Shown here: in pieces, positions 5,101-6,198 of the stretch | Layout: each line of letters begins with the position of its first letter | How positions within the stretch are numbered: position 1 is the first letter of the stretch | Assembly: GCA_029986195.1 (NCBI GenBank) | Contig: DALTYF010000063.1 | Coordinates: 1-6,198 of the forward strand | Origin: Methanocorpusculum sp. | Lineage (GTDB): Archaea; Halobacteriota; Methanomicrobia; Methanomicrobiales; Methanocorpusculaceae | Reading direction: 5' to 3' | Length of the DNA: 6,198 nt | Made by a program: the position numbers and the translations under genes | The notes under the pieces: generated by a model | Databases searched by the model: none | Told to the model about the DNA's origin: nothing | Seen by the model: only the letters and a program-made list of their open reading frames with translations

Positions 5101-6198
5101 TTGTGCCACCTCTCTCCCACCAGATCACCGAGATCATAGGAGTTCAGCATGCCGAGCACCTTCTTTGCCGTATCAATAACCACGAGTGCTCCGATGTTGT
5201 TCTGCTGCAGCCTGCGTGCGGCAAGATCCACCGGTTCGTCCGGCAGCGCCGTGATCACGCTGCGGGTCATAATCTCCGACACTTTCTGATCCTCCTCGTC
5301 GCGGGCGAACGCTTTGGAGATATCAAACGTCGTCACAATACCGATCAGCCGGTTCTCGGCATCGATCACCGGCAGGTGGTTCGTGTTTCCTTTCAGCAGA
5401 CGGTTTGCCGCTTCCTTGACACTTTCCTCGCCGGTGATGGTCACAAAGGTTCCGACCATCATCTCGCTCACGCGGCGGACAACCCCGTGTTCAGCCATCG
5501 GTCTGTTCCTCTTCGTTGCATTGATCGGGCGGGTTGCAAGTGCCATCGTAAACGTTCCCGCTTCAATTCTTCCCTTCAGTTCACCGGCAATCTCGCGTGC
5601 CTTCTTGTAGCTGGACAGGGGCGATGTTCTGATCTCCTCGCCGTCGATCTCAACCGACCCGCTCTTCAGCTCCGCATACGTCACCTCGCGCACCACCGGC
5701 CGGTCACGGACCGGTGTGCCGTAGTCCACGATGCTGGTTTTGAGATCCTCATCCCGTACCGCGGTGTGCTTCACGATCTCTTCGGTTAACAGCGGGATCG
5801 GGACACCCACACCCACATACATCGTTACACCGTATCCGGTCATCGTTGCTGCGCGGATGTAGTCGGTTGACATTTCCTTCATGTCGCCGGTGGTCATCAG
5901 CGTGCCGAAGCCCGCGCCGGGGGAGTGCTGGGTTCCTTCACCGACGACGGTTCCGTTTGCACCGCCCAAAAAGATCGGCGTTCCGGATCCGATCACCGAG
6001 AACGTCGGATCGTTTGGCAGAGGCGAAAGAGCTCCCGCTCCCGAGTAGGGAATGTTGCGGTGACCGGGCAGGAGGTACCCCATATAGGTTTTCACCGGAT
6101 GGTCACCCATGTTCGTTGCCGCATTGTAACGCTGGTAGGAATTTCGCGGGTTGACCATGATCGCCTGATTGAGATCGGATAAGGTGAACTCGTTGGTG
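5097..6198 (-). CDS. DUF39 homocysteine biosynthesis protein with CBS pair (N-terminus outside window)
   Basis: The frame is open through the right edge, so the gene is partial; the ATG at 6158 is internal because the frame continues upstream (EFTLSDLNQA). Numbering from that ATG, the DUF39 (COG1900/HcyBio) domain includes GYLLPG (27-32), SPLPNDP (45-51), IFLGGANGTVVGEGTQH (62-78) and YGVTMYVGVGVPIPLL (109-124). A Bateman pair follows: CBS1 about 230-284 (MVGTFVTI, NHLPVID, LIGIVTTFDI) and CBS2 about 292-347 (SEIMTRSVIT, GALVVID, LGMLNSYDL). MA1821 of this family catalyses sulfur transfer to aspartate semialdehyde through N-terminal cysteines. The Methanocaldococcus relative MJ0100 binds S-adenosylmethionine in its CBS pair. 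The visible 366 codons contain no cysteine; judging from a family length near 500, the reported catalytic cysteines would lie beyond or close to the edge. It is followed, with ATGA coupling, by the NIL-ferredoxin gene. Confidence 0.95.
   Translation of the reverse strand, partial: TNEFTLSDLNQAIMVNPRNSYQRYNAATNMGDHPVKTYMGYLLPGHRNIPYSGAGALSPLPNDPTFSVIGSGTPIFLGGANGTVVGEGTQHSPGAGFGTLMTTGDMKEMSTDYIRAATMTGYGVTMYVGVGVPIPLLTEEIVKHTAVRDEDLKTSIVDYGTPVRDRPVVREVTYAELKSGSVEIDGEEIRTSPLSSYKKAREIAGELKGRIEAGTFTMALATRPINATKRNRPMAEHGVVRRVSEMMVGTFVTITGEESVKEAANRLLKGNTNHLPVIDAENRLIGIVTTFDISKAFARDEEDQKVSEIMTRSVITALPDEPVDLAARRLQQNNIGALVVIDTAKKVLGMLNSYDLGDLVGERWHK
5106..5112 (-). promoter_or_regulatory. Strong ribosome binding site of the NIL-ferredoxin gene
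   Basis: On the minus strand this reads GAGGTGG, five bases before the ATG at 5100. It matches the archaeal anti-Shine-Dalgarno well and lies within the last codons of the DUF39 gene. It decides the ferredoxin start in favour of 5100, since the alternative GTG at 5107-5109 is part of the site itself. It is the clearest Shine-Dalgarno in the window, which suggests the ferredoxin may be translated at a higher level than coupling alone would give. Confidence 0.75.

Noticed and set aside
4974..5789. Long plus-strand open frame (271 codons) opposite the DUF39-CBS gene
   Set aside because: It lies antisense to well-recognised CBS and DUF39 domains and has shadow-like composition; no start signal.
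5803..5821. CACACCCACACCCACAT simple repeat
   Set aside because: On the coding strand it specifies the Val-Gly-Val-Gly-Val run of the DUF39 domain.

Overview
The window looks like chromosomal DNA of a methanogenic euryarchaeon, probably of the Methanomicrobiales (inference). It carries an archaeal transcription factor TFE, the archaea-specific tRNA methyltransferase aTrm56, and the DUF39/NIL-ferredoxin/UPF0280 protein set used by methanogens to make homocysteine from sulfide. There are no rRNA or tRNA genes, transposases, integrases or CRISPR repeats.

Left block (1-2630, all on the minus strand): five closely packed genes, read right to left. They are a small winged-helix protein, aTrm56, an ATP-grasp ligase of unknown substrate, TFE, and an HD-domain hydrolase that runs off the left edge. 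Every junction overlaps by 3 to 8 bases, so this is almost certainly one translationally coupled operon joining transcription initiation, tRNA modification and two uncharacterised enzymes. The 5' end of the winged-helix gene is odd: coding-like sequence continues upstream of its first ATG, in a frame that has no start codon.

Middle (2582-4004): a divergent intergenic region with a perfect 8-bp tandem duplication, then two plus-strand genes that I do not recognise. The first encodes a membrane-anchored protein and is visibly AT-richer than its flanks. The second encodes a small acidic soluble protein.

Right block (4007-6198, minus strand): a three-gene operon with ATGA overlaps at both junctions. 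It encodes a DUF39 homocysteine-biosynthesis protein with a C-terminal CBS pair (N-terminus outside the window), a NIL-domain 2x[4Fe-4S] ferredoxin and a UPF0280 (COG2122) protein. Together these are the known components for converting aspartate semialdehyde plus sulfide to homocysteine. The CBS pair is a plausible S-adenosylmethionine sensor. Two starts here are best moved downstream, to the ATGs inside the ATGA overlaps.
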